A stretch of 64,000 nucleotides of DNA from Petaurus breviceps papuanus (GCA_028583685.1 JAMXIF010001253.1:73901461-73965460); one strand, 5' to 3'; counted from the stretch's first letter, positions 32,541 through 44,125 are shown. The notes: generated from the letters alone by a model not told the origin. A program made the numbers and translations.

Positions 32541-33424
32541 TCAGATTAATGAGAGTTTTTAAAGGATGTTTATAGGCAGCTAGGAAAGATCTAGTAACTA
32601 GAGGCTGAAAAGTAGGGATGATAATGGGGGTAAATCTGCTAGAGAAGATAGGAGAGAATTTTTTAAAAAGGATGTTTTCCTCAGTAAGAAGAATGACGAT
32701 TTCTTGTAAGACAGAAATGAAGGAATAAAGAGTGAGAGAATAGTTCTATATGATGTGAGAAGAGGAGGATGGGAGAAGAGGGAGCTCTTGATTAACAGCT
32801 ACCATTTTTTGGTGAAGTATGAGGTGAGGAGCTAAGATAAGAGGTTGGTGGGGAGGGGGCACAACAGGAGGCCTATGGAAGGGTAAAAAGTTTTGGAATA
32901 TTTGCTGTGGTAAGTGTGGTAGTGAATTAATTCAGGGCATGCTAAAGTACTTGCCTTGCTTCAATGAGAGCTCAATAACATTTATAATATTTTAAATGTT
33001 ATATATAAATAATATCATATTTACAATATTTAAAGTAATATTTATAGTGGCCCTAATAATTTTCTGCAGCAACCCTGTTCAAGGAGCACATAAACAGAAG
33101 TAAAGAACAGTTAGAGGAATATTAAGCATTGATGTTTGGTCAGGCAAGATCCATGCTAAAAAAGGGGGGAAAGGGAATTGGATATAGATGGTAGTGTAAA
33201 CTTAAACTGATTCACTAAGGGACTAACATAGGTAAAGCAGAAGATTATAGTCAGTGCAGGGGTGATGGCGGGTGGAGAAACTGAAGGTCATGCTGAGGAT
33301 AAAGAATGGAGTTAGGAGCTATAAGGCACAGAGAAAGATGGTATGATAAAAGGTTATTGTTGGCATATGATGGGATAAAGAAATTTCATAGTTAATAAAC
33401 ATGGAAGCAGAACATTGGAGGGTC

Positions 33425-33539
33425 TTGGAAGGAAAGAAGAAAGGAAGAAAGAGAAAGAAAGGAAGGAAGGAAGGAAAGAAAGAAAGAGAGAGAGAAAGAG
33501 AAAAAAGAAAGGAAAAGAGAAAGAAAGAGAAAGAGAGAG

Positions 33540-33597
<58 letters not shown>

Positions 33598-33668
33598 GAA
33601 GGAAGGAAGAAAGAAAGGAAAGAGAGAAAGAGAAAGGAAGGAAGGAAGGAAGGAAGGAAGGAAGGAAA
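33425..33668 (+). repeat. (GAAA)n/(GGAA)n microsatellite
   Basis: Pure purine tract of GAAA and GGAA units inside the L2. Frames of about 100 codons on both strands come from it. Confidence 0.95.
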
Positions 33669-33779
33669 AATAAAGGGCATGACTTTTCTATGTGTGGTTA
33701 GGGGGAGTAGAGGAGGAGATCCTCAGAAATAAGCATATGTAGAAATTGAGAATTTATAGTAGAGAGCTATGAGGGACAT

Positions 33780-33890
33780 TAAGAGGTTAAGTGACTTGCC
33801 TACAGCCACACAATCAGAAAGACAGAGGCAAGATTAAAAAAGAGCTATCCAATGCAAAGCCTGGCTTCCATTATTCTGTTATTACATTCC
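33780..33890 (-). mobile_element. MIR SINE
   Basis: GAGGTTAAGTGACTTGCCTA, CCACACAATCAGAAAGACAG. Confidence 0.6.
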
Positions 33891-34029
33891 AAAAACTTAG
33901 TCTCTTCTTTGTATGTTACATTGTATCTTTCCATGCAGGAAACCAATTAAAATGAATAGAATGTTTTTTTAAGGAATGTTAAGAAGCAACTTAATAGCAG
34001 TCTTTAAGTATAAAAAGAATCCCCAAAAT

Positions 34030-34312
34030 AACACAACTGTAGAGTTTCAAGAAATTTGGGAGGTCATCTAACAAAGACCCCTTATTTAAATATGACAAAA
34101 ATGATGAGCAATGACTCTGGAAAGCTAGGTTCAAATCCCAGCCTTGCTATTTACTGTGACATTGTGATTGTTGTTCTGTTTCCATTGTTACTTGTTCCAT
34201 AAGATAGGAGTAATAATATTTGGCTGTGTATATCACCATATTATTTTGAGTATGAAATAATTTAATGTAGGAGAAGTACTTTTTAAACCATACACATAGT
34301 AGGTTTGTCAGT
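34030..34312 (+). mobile_element. Two MIR pieces (34030-34105 minus, 34108-34312 plus)
   Basis: The first part matches the reverse MIR variant head (GAGTTTCAAGAAATTTGGGA). The second is a sense MIR: TAGGTTCAAATCCCAGCCTT, ATAAGATAGGAGTAATAATA, CCATACACATAGTAGG. Confidence 0.55.
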
Positions 34313-34394
34313 GTGGGAAACTCTATGGGTGGGAACTCCCCCTATTGATGCAGATCTCAACTGGACTATGATTTGGTAGAGAAATCCTAGCAAG

Positions 34395-34506
34395 GTGTTT
34401 GAGGTACAAAGATATTAAATGATTTCCCCAGTGGCACATCATCACTAAGTGTTACAGGAAGGATGTGAACCCAGGTCTTCCTATTTTCAGATTCAATACT
34501 CAACAC
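34395..34506 (-). mobile_element. MIR SINE
   Basis: TTAAATGATTTCCCCAGTGG, GGATGTGAACCCAGGTCTTC. Confidence 0.6.
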
Positions 34507-34697
34507 GGTACAATGGAGAGCACACTGAACTTGGTGTCATGAGACAGAAGTTCAAATCTTAGTTCAGATGCTCACTCCTGAATGACCTTGGACAAGTCAC
34601 TTAACTTTTTTGAGACTCAGTTTCCTCATCTGTAAAATCAGGCTGAACTAGATTTCTGAGATTCTTTACAACTCCAGAGCTATCATTCACTATAAGA
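34507..34697 (+). mobile_element. THER1/MIR CORE-SINE
   Basis: CTTGGTGTCATGAGACAGAA, TTGGACAAGTCACTTAACTT, TCATCTGTAAAATCAGGCTG, TTACAACTCCAGAGC. Confidence 0.8.
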
Positions 34698-34922
34698 TGT
34701 TCTCAATATGTGGTCTAGAATCTTTTGGGGGACCCTGTAACACTTTCAGGGGATCCTTGAGGACAAATTATTTTCATAATATTACTAAGATGTTTTCATC
34801 TCAAATATAGTAAAATACATAATAAAAATCCACATAAACAAAAATTCTTGGGGTGGGGAACTAAATAATTTTTGAGAGTGTGAAGGGATCTTGAGTCCAA
34901 AAAGTTTGGGAACTGCTGTACA
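34698..34922. mobile_element. hAT MITE (Charlie/Blackjack-like)
   Basis: ATGTTCTCAATATGTGGTCT at the left and AAAAAGTTTGGGAACTGCTG at the right are inverted, with GGGGATCCTTGAGGACAAAT inside. This agrees with an old mammalian hAT MITE I know by sequence; the exact name is uncertain. Confidence 0.65.
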
Positions 34923-34999
34923 TAAATCATAAAGCATCAGCTAAGATTATTGTCACATTATTATTATTACTGATTTTAAAAAAAAACTAAATCACAGGT

Positions 35000-35110
35000 C
35001 TTCTTACCCAAGGAGACTTTTTAACATAGGGTTGAATGAGGTCTTAGCAATCATATAGTCTAGCATTTATTTTATAGATAATGATTAATGACAAAGTGGT
35101 AAAGTAGGCA
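35000..35110 (-). mobile_element. MIR variant relic (weak)
   Basis: GGTCTTAGCAATCATATAGT and TTTATTTTATAGATAATG fit the MIR variant at 28848. Confidence 0.4.
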
Positions 35111-35114
35111 ATGG

Positions 35115-35430
35115 AATGAAATCAATTAATAAACATTTATTAAGCACCTACTACTATGTGCCAAGCACTATGCTAAGTGACAGGCATACAAAGAAAGACA
35201 AAAGACAAATCACTTAACCCCAATTGCCTTGCCTTGCCCTTGCCCCTTCCAAAAAGCAAACAAAGAAAAGACAGGAAAAGGAAAGGAAAGAAAAAGGGAA
35301 GGGAAGAGCAGTTCTTATCCCAAAGGAGCTCACAATTTATTGGGGAAAGACAATATATAAAAAGATCTGAAAAGGGGTGAGGTGGGGGGAGAGGTATGAA
35401 CAAGTCCAGAGGAGTGTAGACAAGTGGAAA
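35115..35430 (-). mobile_element. L2 LINE 3' part, split by a truncated SINE
   Basis: AATAAACATTTATTAAGCAC, TATGTGCCAAGCACTATGCT, then after the SINE TCCCAAAGGAGCTCACAATT. Confidence 0.75.
35207..35270 (+). mobile_element. 5'-truncated SINE
   Basis: Only the SINE 3' end, TCACTTAACCCCAATTGCCT, followed by a C/T-rich and A-rich tail. Similar AAAGAAAGACAAAAGACA and AAACAAAGAAAAGACAGG flanks suggest the target duplication. Confidence 0.65.
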
Positions 35431-35499
35431 ATGATGACATGGATGCCCTGGGGGCCCTCCTTAAATGGAGGCTCTAGAAGGAGCCCTCCTGAAAAGGAG

Positions 35500-35790
35500 G
35501 AGGAAAGAGGTCTGGTTCTGGAGTCAGAGAACCTGGGTTCCAATTTCAGCTCTGACTATTAGTACTTGTGTAACCTTGGGAAAGTCAACTCACCTCTTTT
35601 GGCCTCAGTTGTCCCCCAGGTAAAAGGAAGAGATTGGGTTAGATGATCTTTAAGATCAATTTCATCTCAACTTGTGATCCCATGACCTATAATCTTACTA
35701 CTTACACAAGGGCACACAGCTATTTAATGAAGTAGCCAGGATTCATAAATCTCCTGTCTTGAAGTAGAGTTTTCTTCTCATTTCACCATT
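35500..35790 (+). mobile_element. THER1/MIR (35500-35690 plus) and MIR piece (35700-35790 minus)
   Basis: Sense: GGTTCTGGAGTCAGAGAACC, GTGTAACCTTGGGAAAGTCA, TTGGGTTAGATGATCTTTAA. The second piece has AAGGGCACACAGCTATTTAA in antisense. Confidence 0.7.
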
Positions 35791-37525
35791 TTACCTAAGG
35801 AATGTGGGTGTTTGATGGTTTGAGTTTCCAGACGTTTGCCTTTTCATTCTAGTGCAGATGCAGACATAGGCTTGTTTTCTAGCCATCCAATGGCTTGAAA
35901 CTTCCAAAAGTTCAGAGGCTTACGCTGAGCCTACTGGCTACTACCGATTCAAACATGTCTAAGGAGAATGTTTCGTTTCATAATTTGAGGATAGTATTTC
36001 ATTTAGCACTTTTATAAAACATTTCTCACATTGCTCTGTGTGCTGGGAAAATTTCCCATGACCCTCCCAGTCACCTCCATTTATTTTTTCCCATACATAC
36101 TTCTTCTGGGAAGTAAGACAATCTAGTTGAAACCTAATGTATAAGTATCCGGTGGCAAGTCCAACAAAGCTGTTATTTTATCAGCAAGGAGTGAAAAGCT
36201 TGTTTCAGAAACTGAAGCTTCTCAGGAATTAAGTAAATGGTTTTGATAGAGATGCCTCAGAGCTGATCAGAAAATTATTCACATTGTTTTGTTAAGAGAC
36301 GTGAATTCAACAAATACTTCTAAGGTGTCCAAGGGTGGGATCAAGAACTTTAGCCACATAATGGATTAATGATGGAACAAGCAATTTGTGAAATTTGCCA
36401 GTTAATCGGTCTCATTGCCCCAAGAGCAAGAAATAGGTTTAGTTATTATGTTAATAGAGATCAGAATATCCACCAAGGGAGTCGATTATAGTTCAAACAT
36501 TCAGTAACTCGAAGGAAGTTAAATTCAGCATTAATTGTTGAAGGCTTGTGAAGTTAGAGACACAAAATTAATTAAAATCATTACACGCTAGACTTAGTTG
36601 CTATTAAGTATCATCTGAAAGCTGATTTAATTTACAATACCACTAATGGAAAAGAAAATAATGCATGGAGTTTTCAAATCAAGTGAGATTTATTATGTAA
36701 CTCACTGATAAGTCACTAACTCCAAATGAGCAAGTGTGCATAGTCAACCAGGCATGAGTGAAAAAAACTAATTTAAAACCCACAAATATTCTCAGCAATT
36801 ACCTAAGCAAATAATGGCAAATATTTTCAGTGGTGTTAAATATGGCACAGCAGCAAGAGGTTTACATTATTGACTGTTTCTATCTAGTCCAAGAGGTTCT
36901 AACCATTTGCATTTATCTCATCTTCTCAAATTATATACCAAGTGGATTTATTTCCTTTTCCAGTGAAAAATTATGTCTTACATAGTTGGCTGTGAAAAAT
37001 TGACCAGTTCTCATCTCGGAGCTATTCAAAGACATTGTTCTGAGGTTAGAGGATAAAAAATGGTTTCCCTAACTGGAGAAAAACAATTTAATTATTGAAA
37101 ATATCAAAGTCTTATTCCATATGTTTCTTTATTTTTAAAGAATTCTTATTTTCACAGGCTGTGTTGGCAAACAAATACATCTGTCTGCATGACTGTTTCC
37201 AAATGTCTGTACCCACATTTCTGATAACAGCTTTCTAATGTTTCCTCTGCTAGATTTTGATAATTCCAACGTATTGAATTTTTGCTTTGAAAACTCTGCA
37301 ATTATTGCTTTGTGGATGTGCTATGAAACAAAACCAGAAAATGAAGATAAACAAAATAGAAAGTGTATTACTGAAATTCAGAGCATTTATATAAAAGCAG
37401 GGGCAGGGACAGATTTATTTCAGAGAAGTACTTTGCTGCATATCATGCCTTTTTTTTTTTTGTTTAGAATTAGTCATAAACATTGACCTTATCCTTTGTT
37501 ATATAAAAAAAGTGTCCCTAGTCTG
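35791..37525. other. 1.7 kb repeat-free block, candidate regulatory region
   Basis: The longest stretch with no recognised repeat and no coding signal. Between 36300 and 37000 it is dense in homeodomain-like AT words (AAAATTAATTAAAATCATTA, CATTAATTG, GATTTAATTT, GGATTAATGATGG). In a window otherwise saturated with relics this suggests constraint against insertions. No conservation can be shown from one sequence. Confidence 0.35.
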
Positions 37526-37785
37526 TTCTAATGCCTTTTCTTTAAATCAAAGAAACCATCTATATCAGGGGCCCATTGAAATGGGACAGAAAAATGAGTA
37601 TTTGAAGCTTTGAACTGTAGGGAAGCAACTTGGTCCTTTGGTCTCCATTTTTTGGGTACTTTCTGGGTTATATTCATTCCAGTCCACAAACTCACTTTCT
37701 CTTCTTGTATCACTTTCACCTTACAGCTATCATCTATGAATAAATGGCTGAATGAATGAAGACAGCTGTCTATGTGGCCAAGTGG
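37526..37785. other. Unassigned DNA
   Basis: Nothing recognised. Confidence 0.4.
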
Positions 37786-37900
37786 GGAGGGAAGAGAAGA
37801 AATATTTATTAAATACCTATTTGATCCTCTTAACAACCCTTTGGAGGTAAGCACTATATTATCCCCATTTTACAGATAAGGAAACAAAGGTATAGAGTGT
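37786..37900 (-). mobile_element. MIR CORE-SINE 3' part
   Basis: CCTCTTAACAACCCTTTGGA, CCCCATTTTACAGATAAGG. Confidence 0.75.
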
Positions 37901-37939
37901 CTCATCTCCATGCCACCTAGTTGTCATGATGCTAACTAG

Positions 37940-38175
37940 CTTTTATACAGCACCTAGGAGATAGGGAGACCTGAATTCTAATCCTGCTTCAGACATTTAC
38001 TAGCTTTATGACTCTAGGGGAGTCACTTAACCCTTTTCAACCTTGGTTTAGTCATCTATAAAATTGGGACAAAAAATAAACACCAATTTCAGAAGACTGT
38101 GGTGAGACTAAAGTGAGATAATATATGTAAAACACTTTGAAAACCTAAGCATTATATAACTAGCTATTAATGAAA
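37940..38175 (+). mobile_element. MIR/THER CORE-SINE, near full length
   Basis: GGAGACCTGAATTCTAATCC, GGGGAGTCACTTAACCCTTT, AGATAATATATGTAAAACAC, CTAAGCATTATATAACTAGC. Confidence 0.8.
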
Positions 38176-38179
38176 AGAT

Positions 38180-38312
38180 TATACATTCATTATGAACCTA
38201 TGTGCTTGCTAGCCATTTTGCTAGGTGCTGAAAATAAAAATACAAAAAGTGAGACAAGTATCTGACCTCAAGGAACTTAGATTATAAAAGGATGAAATGA
38301 CACATTAGGGAA
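38180..38312 (-). mobile_element. L2 LINE 3' part
   Basis: TTGCTAGGTGCTGAAAATAA, CTGACCTCAAGGAACTTAGA. Confidence 0.7.
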
Positions 38313-38399
38313 TGGGGGCCAGAGAAGGACATTTTGGTCTGGGAAGTCACAGGGATTATGACTGGAACCACAGAGGAGCTGATTATCACATCTCTTCTA

Positions 38400-38567
38400 G
38401 TATCACTGGTAGAATTGATCACTGTCCATACTTAGTTATTTGCATGCTGTCTCCCCTGTTAAAATATAAGCTCTTTGAGGACAGGGACTGTTTGCCTTTC
38501 TTTGTATCTCTAATGTTTAGCATAGGCCTGGCCCATAGTAAGTGCTTATTGATTGATTGATCACTGT
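38400..38567 (+). mobile_element. L2 LINE 3' end
   Basis: GCATGCTGTCTCCCCTGTTA, AGCTCTTTGAGGACAGGGAC, GGCCCATAGTAAGTGCTTAT, then GATTGATTGAT. Confidence 0.8.
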
Positions 38568-38868
38568 TTGCAGAGCAAAAGGTAGACGTCAGAGGTAGGG
38601 AGGGAATTGTTGAGTAGTCGGGCAGGTAACAAGATATCTGGACAGGTCCATGTTTTCTGATGGATGACTGGATAGAAAATGAAGCATGTTCTAGGGACAG
38701 CTAGATGTAGTGGGTTAGGCCCAAAGCTAAATGCATCAATTCTTTCATGGAAGTGGGGTGCAATCTCTGAGGCTCTCTTCTGAAGGGTAATGTTTGCTGT
38801 GGGAAGAAGGGGAGCAGAAGCAGAGCAGATGGCAAAATGGTCAGTCTGGCACATGTGACAAGATCTTC
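38568..38868. other. Unassigned DNA
   Basis: Nothing recognised; ACAGCTAGATGTAGTGGG at 38698 may be a SINE scrap. Confidence 0.35.
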
Positions 38869-38869
38869 C

Positions 38870-39015
38870 TAGTAAATTTGTCCGAGGCTCATGGGATCCT
38901 AGAATCAGATCTAGAACTGGAAAGTACCTCAGAGACCAGCTAATCCAACTCCCTCATTTTATAGATTAGGAAACTGGAACTCAGGCAGGTGAAGTTACTT
39001 GCCCAAGGTTTCAGT
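38870..39015 (-). mobile_element. MIR/THER SINE variant
   Basis: GGATCCTAGAATCAGATCTA, AATCCAACTCCCTCATTTTA, AAGTTACTTGCCCAAGG. Confidence 0.75.
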
Positions 39016-39119
39016 GGTATATATGCTTCTTTGATGAAGAGCAGTTGATATAAATATGAATTTATAATATGTTCCTTTATTTTGTTCTTTTCTTCTAACC
39101 AGTCGGCTTCATTTAAAGC

Positions 39120-39312
39120 TGTCTAAGAGTAATCAACTGGAATCAAGAAGATCTTCATCCAGATCTAGTCTCTAGTATATACTAGTGTTTTGATTGTAGT
39201 CAAGTCACCTGACCTCTCAGTTACCCAGAAGTCTCAGATTTGTTGTAAATCTGGCTTCCAGAGAGAGTTTCTACGTGGGGAATTCCCCATACAAATGAAA
39301 TCAGATTTCTGG
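39120..39312 (+). mobile_element. tRNA-type CORE-SINE with AACTCTCTAAGACT body
   Basis: GTAGTCAAGTCACCTGACCT, AGTTACCCAGAAGTCTCAGA, GAGTTTCTACGTGGGGAATT, ACAAATGAAATCAGATTTC. Same family as 16983. Confidence 0.65.
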
Positions 39313-39329
39313 ACAAAGAAATTGCTTTG

Positions 39330-39515
39330 ATTTTGTTTCCGTGTCCCACAGCTTACTCACATGGGGATTCTAGTCCACCAAAACTCCCAGGTCTTCCTCA
39401 TATGAACTGGTTTCCAGCCAAACTTCCTCCATCTTGTACCTTTGCGGTTCATTTTTGGAACCCAAATGTAGGCCTTTATATTACTATTAAACTAAATTCC
39501 ATTAGTTTTCTCTAT
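39330..39515 (-). mobile_element. CR1/L3 LINE relic
   Basis: AACTCCCAGGTCTTCCTCAT, GAACTGGTTTCCAGCC, CCTCCATCTTGTACCTTTGC, GGAACCCAAATGTAGGCCTT match a CR1/L3 segment I know in this orientation. Confidence 0.6.
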
Positions 39516-39995
39516 TCTTCCCATTTATTGAATAATCACTGCTCTGATCAATATATTAATGTTGACTGTCTTGGCTTGAAATTGCCAGCAAAGCATTTTG
39601 TTCAAATAAAGATTACAGACATGATGAAATTCTATTTTACTTAATCTGATCATTTAATTCATCACTAAAGTACTTCCATAATAAAGTGAGGTGCTGGATA
39701 AGAGAAGGAGGAGAGAAATAAGTGACTAGACTGTTATAAATATTGCAAACTTGAAAATTTTCCAAATTAATTTTCCTACCCCTCATCTCTAAGTTGTCCT
39801 TTGCCCCTAAAACCCTGAACTTTGGCTTTGGAAATTGAGATAGAGACTGGACTTTTAAAATTTTGGGTCATGTTAAAGTGTCCAAAATCAAATATCATAA
39901 TAAATTGCAAGTTTATTTTAAGAAACATGAAAAAATTATAGACATTTTTAGAAAACAACAACAATAATAAAACCACATATAGATAGGTTTGAAAG
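39516..39995. other. Unassigned AT-rich DNA
   Basis: Nothing recognised. Confidence 0.4.
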
Positions 39996-40130
39996 AATGT
40001 AATCCTTAGATTGTTAGCTCCTTGAGGACAAGAATTGTCTTTTGCCTCTTTGCATCCCCAGTACTTAGCATAGTGCCTGGCACAAAATAGATGCTTAAGA
40101 AATGTTTATTGATTAATTGATTGATCATCA
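39996..40130 (+). mobile_element. L2 LINE 3' end
   Basis: TTAGCTCCTTGAGGACAAGA, TAGCATAGTGCCTGGCACAA, AATGTTTATTGATTAATTGA. Confidence 0.8.
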
Positions 40131-41196
40131 GACTCTAGGAGGAAATATTGATAATATGACAAGTAATGGAGTAATCAATGGTGAGTAGCTTTAATCAAGG
40201 AGGGTTTCATGTAGGAGTAATTTTTAAGTAGATCTGTGAAACAGAAGTAATAAATATTATATTAAGATGAAAACATTACAAGAAAGTCATTGTCCTGGAA
40301 CACAGTGATGTTTATGTGGGTTCTGCTAAAATGAGTAGGGAACTGAGATGTAAGTTCTTCAACTTAGGTGCTAGATCTTAATATTACTGGGCTTTCTCCA
40401 GTCTTTATTGTATTTCTTACCAGGAATTAAGCATGTCATCTGCCATACACAACCAAATTCCTGAACAAAATTACCTTATGTTAGGAGCTATCTAAAATAT
40501 GATATATGCCTAAGTCCTTCAGTCTTTATCCAGAAAATGTACAATAAGAACACAAACCTGATCTGAACCTACCCTTAGAGAGGGACTTATCTATGGGTAA
40601 TCCTTTTTATTTCATTTAAACTTCAAAAAATAAAAGTTATAGTATGTGAATAATAAAGCATGATGACTTCGAGATACCCTATAATCCTCCTATAAGTTGT
40701 ATGTGACTTGTTGCATATGTAAGTGTTGCATTAATAATGGTATGTTAGTTAAGGGGAGAGAATTGCCTATTGTATCATTGAATCACTAATACTATTTACA
40801 TTTGTTTAGTTGATTTCTAAGTACTTATTTTTCTCATTTCAGATACCAAGACATTTCAGTAGTTAAATGTTCTGTTGGATAAGCTCACCAGGATGGGGAT
40901 CTTGCCCTTCAAAATGTTCTATCCATATTGACAATGATAGTGGTGACAATTAGTAAGAGAAACAATAATAGAATCATCATTTATGGAAATGTATTATAAG
41001 GAATAATGGATCCGCTCAGTTTATTAATGAAACAAATTGTAGAAGCCCAGCAAATTAGCCATTTGGACAAAAGAGGGGACTGAGTTTGAGGACAAAAAGA
41101 AATCCCAATCCAGGAAAAATATAATGGATATATATATATATGTATATGCATGTATGAACATATGTACATACATGCACATAAAATCCCCATATATCC
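40131..41196. other. Unassigned DNA with a TA/TG-rich run at 41130-41180
   Basis: No gene or repeat family recognised. Confidence 0.4.
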
Positions 41197-41321
41197 AAGG
41201 ACTCATTCAGATAATATTCTCTTGTAAACTGTTCTCTAAATTTGCAGAATGGGATATGAAAGGACGTTATCTGAATGAGTCTTTAAATCAAATCTTAACA
41301 GTTTGTGTAATTGAGAATATC
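41197..41321. repeat. Foldback sequence with 15-bp perfect arms
   Basis: GACTCATTCAGATAA (41200-41214) is the exact reverse complement of TTATCTGAATGAGTC (41267-41281). The adjoining 41210-41233 also has an imperfect reverse complement at 41297-41321 (AACAGTTT and GAGAATAT blocks). No known MITE recognised. Confidence 0.8.
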
Positions 41322-41943
41322 TAGCGAATGTCTTTAAGGTAAATGCATCTCAGAGGGAATATCTGAAGGATCATATCACTGTCTTGAGCTTTCCCAAGAG
41401 CTCAGGGAAAATATTGAGGACACCTAGGTCAGGAAAGGAATGGTGATAGATAGGATCTGACTTCTCAGTAACTTTGGTCAATTGTACAAAGCAGCTTTTT
41501 ACAATGAATACGAATGGAATCCCAACCCAAATCCAGTGAATCTTGGCTGGTAAGAAGGAAGGAAACAAGCACCTGCTGTCAGGTAGGTCACAAGATTTAA
41601 TAGGAATTATGCTAAAGAAGTAAATGATTGAAAGCCAGAGGTAAAAAATTGAGCATGAATGCCCAATGGGAAAGGAATTTTCAGGTGATTTCTAGCCAGA
41701 TATATTCACAGATGACTCAAGACCCTCCATTGAACCATTAGTTTCACCTCCTATTCTCTGAGTAACAAGCTTGTATGCTTAATCTTTGATAAAGGAAAAA
41801 AGTATGTCTTCCTATTGAGACATTTAGAGTGAAAGACAATCAGATGCTATTCTGTGTTCCTTTATTCAAAGCCCTCATCAGACTAGTCAGTAAGCCAGGC
41901 AGAGAAAGAAATTGGTAAAACTGGCAATAGCCAGGCACAGACT
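41322..41943. other. Unassigned DNA
   Basis: Nothing recognised. Confidence 0.4.
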
Positions 41944-42205
41944 GGGGCAGCTAGGTGATACAGTAGAAATATGGAATGTAGGGCCTGGAGTCAGGAAGAC
42001 TTATCAAGTTCAACTATGACCTCAGACATTTACTAGCTGTATGACCCTTGGCAAATCATTTAAACTTGCTTGCTTCAGTGTCCTCATCTGTAAAATGAAC
42101 TGTAGGAGGAAATGGCAGACCACTTTAATTATCTTTGTCAAGAAAATCCTGAATGGGGTCATGAAGAGTTGGACACAACTGAAAATGACTGAACAACAAC
42201 AACAA
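41944..42205 (+). mobile_element. RTE-tailed tRNA SINE, full length
   Basis: Head GGGGCAGCTAGGTGATACAG, TTACTAGCTGTATGACCCTT, CTCATCTGTAAAATGAACTG, then the RTE tail GGTCATGAAGAGTTGGACAC and AACAACAACAACAA. Confidence 0.9.
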
Positions 42206-42319
42206 TATTCTAGGCATTTGAGCCACGGTTGTCTGGAAGAACAGATCCTACGTCAAGGACCTATGATTTCCTTTATGTAGAAAATATCTTCACTGACCAA
42301 TTCACAAATTATTACCTTA

Positions 42320-42520
42320 AAAGACTGTCTAAGATTCAGAGATGTTTAGTAATTTGCCCATGGTTGCAAAGCTCAGTATAGAAATGATATTTATCATTGC
42401 CAGTCATATAATAGATAATAAATAGGTAATAAATAACTCTAGATAGATTAAGAGGTAGAATTTGAATTCAGGCCTTCCTATCTCCAGGGCTCTATCCATC
42501 AGGCCAAGCTGCCTATCTAA
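42320..42520 (-). mobile_element. MIR-type SINE
   Basis: GTAATTTGCCCATGGTTGCA, GAATTTGAATTCAGGCCTTC, GCTCTATCCATCAGGCCAAG. Confidence 0.65.
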
Positions 42521-42559
42521 TATGGATTCTAACTAAAATGAAATGATCCACACCTTATT

Positions 42560-42845
42560 CAGGTCAGATCAATTCAAGAAGCATTTAATGTTTCTGATCT
42601 ACACAAAACATTGTGGAAGAATCTAGTAATTATTAAATAGAAAGTTTAATTACCAGAGCTTCCCATCATCTACACATAAGCATGCATGCATGTTGACATG
42701 TTTAAATAAGTACATATGTAATAATATATATGTATAAGAATGTGTGTATGTATGTCTAGACATAAATATAGCCTCTGACCGCAAAAAAATTTAAATCTAG
42801 TACAAGAAATAACATAAATTAATTCAGAGAGCTGAAATATATGTG
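42560..42845 (-). mobile_element. L2 LINE relic (weak)
   Basis: TCAATTCAAGAAGCATTTAA and GCCTCTGACCGCAAAAAAAT keep the L2 order, with an AT/TG-rich insertion between. Confidence 0.4.
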
Positions 42846-43647
42846 GAAATAAATTATCATTAATTCAGTTACTATACTTTTTGGGTTATGAACATTCATT
42901 TTGTCTTTTGATTTTTTTATGATGCTTTGAAGTTGCTTTATGTTATAATTGTTATAGGTTTTCCCCCAATACTCCTGTCCTTTTTTTTTTAACCAAAATT
43001 TAAAATCTGGGCAATCCTCTGAACTTTTTGAGATCAGATCACACTCCTAGAGGAGAACTGAATTTAGTAATTCTCTCGTCCTGGGTAAATACTTTCTCAT
43101 TGTCTGAATGAGAGTCTGTCTCAGCTGGAAAGTCTTTTGGATTGAGAAAGGGAGATTATTATTCTACTTGGCTTGGAAAATCTTCTCCCATCTCCCCCAC
43201 CCCCCACCCATCTTTTTTTTTTTTTACTTTGCTTAGTCTCAAGGTTGTAGTACTTACATGCTTTTGGGCATTTCAAATGCAAATCAATCCCTTAATGGTT
43301 ATAGATTTTACACGGAGAACTCTGACATATGGTTCTCATTCTTCTCCCTTTTATGTTGCATATTTGTAGAGAATTGCTTTATTGGTAATTTGGGAGATGA
43401 CAAAGGATATTTACAGGATCCCAGCAGTGGTCTTGTGCCTTGGCTGGTAACCATGACTGCTGCTTAAGTTGTGCTTATGTGATGCCAACCCAATCAATCA
43501 AAAAATGAAAAAAAAAAAGATTTTTAATATGATATGCAGAATTTCAAACCTTGGCTTGACTTATTTTTACCCCTGCATTGACTGTTGGTTTTAATTAATT
43601 CTAAATAATAATGAACATAACACTAGATGATGTTCATATTAGCCCTC
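42846..43647. other. Unassigned DNA
   Basis: T-rich and A-rich short runs only; nothing recognised. Confidence 0.4.
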
Positions 43648-43985
43648 AAATCCAAGTTTTATAAAGTACTTTACATTAATTATCTTATTTGAGCCTTACT
43701 TCGCAGATTGTTCTGATGTTCTGTAGACAAGAGCTTGGTTGATTGATTTCTAAAACATGCATGTTTTCAAAATTCAGATACTTTAAATATGTTGGGGGAA
43801 AGTATAGAACAGCAAACTAGGAGATTGGGTTTAAGCACTATTATCTTCTACTAACTCACTGTGTAATTTTGACCGCAGTGAAGGCCTCAGGCCTCTGGTC
43901 CTCAGTTTCCTCATCTATAAGATGAGGGTGTTAAATAATCTTTAGTTCTCTTCCAGTTATTAAAAGTCTATTATTCTATGAGCTT
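43648..43985 (+). mobile_element. MIR piece (43648-43740 minus) and THER1 (43800-43985 plus)
   Basis: First: AAAGTACTTTACATTAATTA in antisense. Second: ACTAGGAGATTGGGTTTAAG, TTTCCTCATCTATAAGATGA, CTTTAGTTCTCTTCCAGTT. Confidence 0.65.
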
Positions 43986-44125
43986 ACTAATTGATAATAT
44001 TGAAAGAACACATTCTCATTCATTCATTCATTAAGCACCATTTCTCCTTAATCCTTGCTGTGATCTAAATGCTAGTTGTTGTCAACAATCTAAGATCTTT
44101 TTAGACATTTGAGGTCCCAGTACTG

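Larger units (their letters stand above)
30115..33775 (-). mobile_element. Long antisense L2 LINE (about 2.5 kb net)
   Basis: From the 3' tail (CAACATTTATTAAGTACTTG at 30120) through GGGGACCAGGTTGTAAAGGG, GGACATCCAACTTAAGG and the reverse transcriptase palm near 32300-32450, toward the endonuclease. Later insertions: L1 at 30680 and 31640 and a GAAA repeat at 33425. The longest single LINE here. Confidence 0.8.

Noticed and set aside
33354-33732. Frames of 90-108 codons on both strands
   Set aside because: Translation of the GAAA/GGAA repeat inside an L2.
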